Part shown: in pieces, positions 62,801 to 64,000 of the stretch
How the letters are laid out: every line of letters begins with the position of its first letter
How positions within the stretch are numbered: position 1 is the stretch's first letter
Assembly (NCBI RefSeq): GCF_009758205.1
Contig: NZ_WRXN01000002.1
Coordinates: 1 to 64,000 of the forward strand
Direction: 5' to 3'
Origin: Chitinophaga tropicalis
GTDB taxonomy: Bacteria > Bacteroidota > Bacteroidia > Chitinophagales > Chitinophagaceae
Length of the DNA: 64,000 bases
Translations under genes and position numbers: made by a program
Notes under the pieces: model-generated
What the model was told of the DNA's origin: nothing
The model's database searches: none
Seen by the model: only the letters and a program-made list of their open reading frames with translations

Positions 62801-63082
62801 CAGGTCCATTACAGGAATGTCCTTTGCATCTGCCGTAACTTTTACCTGCTCGTTTAATACCAGGTTGCTGAACACAAACCTGTACTGGCTTTTACGTTCA
62901 ACTTCTTTTAATGCAAGAGTAAGCTTTGTATTACGGAAATCTACACTCACCTTGTCCTGCGAGCTTCCTTTGTACGCCGTGACCTGCAATGTTGTAAGCA
63001 GCAATAATGCCGTTGTAAGTTTCATAAGTAGAATCTTTTTAAACGCCCCTTTTGAGGGCAGTTTAATACAGCTGATTTTCAT
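59867..63082 (-). CDS. SusC-like TonB-dependent transporter with STN signalling domain
   Basis: A 1071-residue outer-membrane transporter. Following the signal (LTTALLLLTTLQVTAYKGSS) it has a secretin/TonB short N-terminal (STN) domain (about 45-115; VSVDFRNTKLTLALKEVERK ... MDLLRQILAGTGLIFDQMG). The carboxypeptidase-regulatory-like domain (VQGKVTDSKGFPLPGVTVAS), VVVGYGTVNKRDLTGAV, plug (VVIDGIPGGN, YGTRASGGVILITTKK) and barrel follow. The STN domain normally contacts a FecR anti-sigma factor, and a FecR gene lies directly upstream, so substrate import probably triggers transcription through an ECF sigma factor. Confidence 0.95.
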   Translation of the reverse strand: MKISCIKLPSKGAFKKILLMKLTTALLLLTTLQVTAYKGSSQDKVSVDFRNTKLTLALKEVERKSQYRFVFSNLVLNEQVKVTADAKDIPVMDLLRQILAGTGLIFDQMGNNLVVIKKDESPLGLITVQGKVTDSKGFPLPGVTVASAPGAGTVTNEAGDYTVRVDEKGTLTFTYIGYAPQAIPVNGQTTINVTMLTKPDTELNEVVVVGYGTVNKRDLTGAVTNLGQRDLIAGSVSPLLAIQGKVPGLTVQSTNGTDPNASVSLQLRGVNSINAAQGPLVVIDGIPGGNINAVVKEDIESISVLRDASAASIYGTRASGGVILITTKKAEAGTIRASFTSEFFLESVRRRPESLSAKEFLANDMGNDLGHTTDWYKEVTNKSPFSQRYVLNLDGGTENAQIYASFMSRDAVGMAIESKRKERSGRINTYFRLFNGVAELTTNISYQQADADFSDNGIFNMALVMNPTETPYNANDVTGYNIPVGGYDYFNPLAEVKLRKDQAQYKYLLASSTLKINLTKDLYASGMIALKNDTEHKNFYRSAQHRISRNDNIDGYASQSYNRWEDRTVELTLNYNKSIGYHRINAVGGYTYQDFNGQGFNANNSNFPVDGIEENDLGTGTWLADGRAGLGSWKSPSVKLIAFFGRVNYSYRDRYIVTASLRHEGSSKFAKGNQWGNFPGISAAWRLTEEPFLKGSSIVSNLKIRAGYGATGNEGFNANVATRMYGPDTWWLVNGEWLRTYGVLHNQNPNIRWEVKREFNAGLDFALFDNRVYGRIDVYKRRVDDMIYEVSVSQPPAIHDKTSVNIGNMENRGYEFELNWNAVKTANWNYTTGIVASANRSTLTTLNGGQTFSDRKGFPSPGSPGSAVRLYPGEDIGRFFLWRSAGFTEEGNWMLYDKTGKAFDVTKQAKKIEDKVFVGNAIPKLILSWNHALTWKNFDAGLYLRSWIGHDVFNMINMYYSLPNVRGQNVLREAFGKHKDIRGEKELSDYWLEKGTFVKLDALNFGYTFRPEMVKPLKGLRLYVTARDLFVLTNYSGLDPEVNINGLEPGFEERDVYPKTRTFMFGLQANF

Positions 63083-63156
63083 ATCTTAGAGAAGGTTTAA
63101 ATGTTAGAAATACGGCACAGGTATTGTTTCCAATACACTGGTCATGTTTTTAACCG

Positions 63157-63185
63157 GGGGAGAACAGGTTCCAGCTGTTCTCCCC
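63157..63185. other. Hairpin between the FecR and SusC genes
   Basis: Perfect 11-base GC-rich arms (GGGGAGAACAG / CTGTTCTCCCC) around a 7-base loop. On the minus strand, the direction of the FecR-SusC transcript, it is not followed by a T-run. It is therefore more likely an RNA processing, stability or attenuation element than a full terminator. Confidence 0.5.
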
Positions 63186-63209
63186 TCCATTTTTAAGAAA
63201 AAGGGAATT

Positions 63210-64000
63210 TTATTTAACGATGCGATTTTGGTGACTGATCTTTATTTCTTTTCCATTTATACTATACGTGAACCCATATGAAGCCTGCAGCGCTTTCATT
63301 ACCTGGTAGATATTTTCTTTTTCAAAAGTGGCCGTGAAACTATATTGTCTTGCAATTTTATCCTCAAATATGATCTGCACATCAAACCAGCGTTCCAGTT
63401 TTTTACTGATATCTTCAAATGACTCATTTTCGAATATCAGCCGGTTTTGTGACCAGGCGGTTTCAATATTCACCTGGTTGCGGTTATAGGAAAGCGGCAT
63501 GATAGAGGTTTTAGGCGGAGAAGCAACCGGTGATGGGCTGGATGACGGCACAGTGCTGATATCTTCGCTGAACACGAATTTCTCTTCCGGCAACAGTATT
63601 TTATAGCCCGGGTCTGTATGTTTCATATGTATCTCCACCTTGCCGCTGATCAGGGATGTTTCACTTTTTTTCTCGCCCGGGTAAGCTTTTACATTGAAGA
63701 CAGTACCAAGTACCTTTACTTCATATCCTTCTACTTTCACAATAAACGGCAGACGGGCATCATGCGTTACGTCAAACAATGCTTCTCCTGTAAGGCTTAC
63801 AGAACGGTCCTGCCCGCCAAAGTCCCTGCTTACCTGTAAGGTTGATCCGGCATTGAGAAGCACGGTAGAACTGTCCGGCAACCTGACTCTCTTTTTTTCC
63901 GCAAGGGCAGTAGTGAATACATAGGTACGTTCAGCAGTTGCCAGCTCCGGCCTGCTCCTGTTACGGATAAAAAAGAATGTGGATACGGCGATCACGGCTA
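63210..64000 (-). CDS. FecR-family anti-sigma factor, partial (runs off the right edge)
   Basis: The visible 261 residues are the periplasmic part of a FecR-like anti-sigma factor. There is the end of a transmembrane helix (VIAVSTFFFI) and the FecR domain (LPDSSTVLLNAGSTLQVSRDFG, LTGEALFDVTHDARLPFIVKV, GTVFNVKAYPGE, TSLISGKVEIH). The C-terminal DUF4974-type domain follows (ENESFEDISKKLERWFDVQIIF, YQVMKALQASYGFTY). The GTG at 63995 is internal; the cytoplasmic anti-sigma part and probably the ECF sigma gene lie beyond the window. It should respond to the STN domain of the SusC-like protein downstream. Confidence 0.93.
   Translation of the reverse strand, partial: AVIAVSTFFFIRNRSRPELATAERTYVFTTALAEKKRVRLPDSSTVLLNAGSTLQVSRDFGGQDRSVSLTGEALFDVTHDARLPFIVKVEGYEVKVLGTVFNVKAYPGEKKSETSLISGKVEIHMKHTDPGYKILLPEEKFVFSEDISTVPSSSPSPVASPPKTSIMPLSYNRNQVNIETAWSQNRLIFENESFEDISKKLERWFDVQIIFEDKIARQYSFTATFEKENIYQVMKALQASYGFTYSINGKEIKISHQNRIVK

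Overview
The window looks like a chromosome segment from a Bacteroidota bacterium of the Chitinophagaceae, closest in style to Chitinophaga. The basis is two SusC/SusD pairs, a hybrid two-component regulator of the SusR-like type, a FecR-type anti-sigma factor, a gliding-motility (T9SS type B) C-terminal domain, HYC_CC_PP and DUF2652 proteins, and TAnnTTTG-like promoter elements. No rRNA, tRNA or CRISPR array was seen. Species-level assignment is not possible from reading alone.

Layout. (1) 1-9800 is an AT-rich accessory region. It holds the 3' end of an IS256-family element that abuts a protease-like membrane gene, a thioredoxin/TPR remnant, secreted and unknown proteins, an alpha/beta hydrolase divergent from an AraC regulator, a SUKH-like protein, a secreted HExxH protease, a putative AbiC-type phage abortive-infection gene, a truncated AlkD-like gene and a lipoprotein. 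(2) 9800-19566, all on the minus strand, is a polymorphic surface-protein operon: a tail-fibre-like coiled-coil protein, a DUF5977 YD-repeat protein and a DUF6443/RHS-core protein. A tiny membrane protein overlaps the RHS stop codon by 14 bases. Beyond a strong terminator, a second copy of this small gene is preceded by a decayed copy of the RHS 3' tip. This is the organisation of a toxin-immunity locus with an orphan module, although the toxin activity itself is not recognised. (3) 20067-26231 has mixed housekeeping and unknown genes plus a metal-handling set (HYC_CC_PP protein, His/Met-rich outer-membrane protein, PepSY membrane protein). (4) 26626-36769 has a giant PKD-repeat T9SS protein, an MFS transporter, QueD, a cyclase-like DUF2652 protein, an AraC regulator, a lipocalin-like protein, a decayed SDR gene and a small ABM-like protein.

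(5) 36855-42728 is the mutasome operon imuA-imuB-dnaE2. Its last gene overlaps an AraC regulator that has lost its N-terminal half. (6) 42860-44407 is an S41 peptidase with a duplicated 5' region. (7) 44581-56613 is a polysaccharide utilisation locus, probably for glucuronoxylan: an HTCS sensor/regulator diverges from GH115 alpha-glucuronidase, SusC and SusD. The shared intergenic region contains three copies of ACAAATGTTC-like sites, which are good candidates for the regulator's operator. (8) A fatty-acid desaturase separates this locus from a second SusC/SusD pair. That SusC carries an STN domain and lies next to a FecR anti-sigma factor that runs off the right edge, so the second locus is probably controlled by cell-surface signalling and not by an HTCS.

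The strongest candidates for new biology are the RHS small-membrane-protein pair with its duplicated toxin tip, the shared operator sites of the GH115 locus, and the defence-like cluster around 5.7-9 kb.
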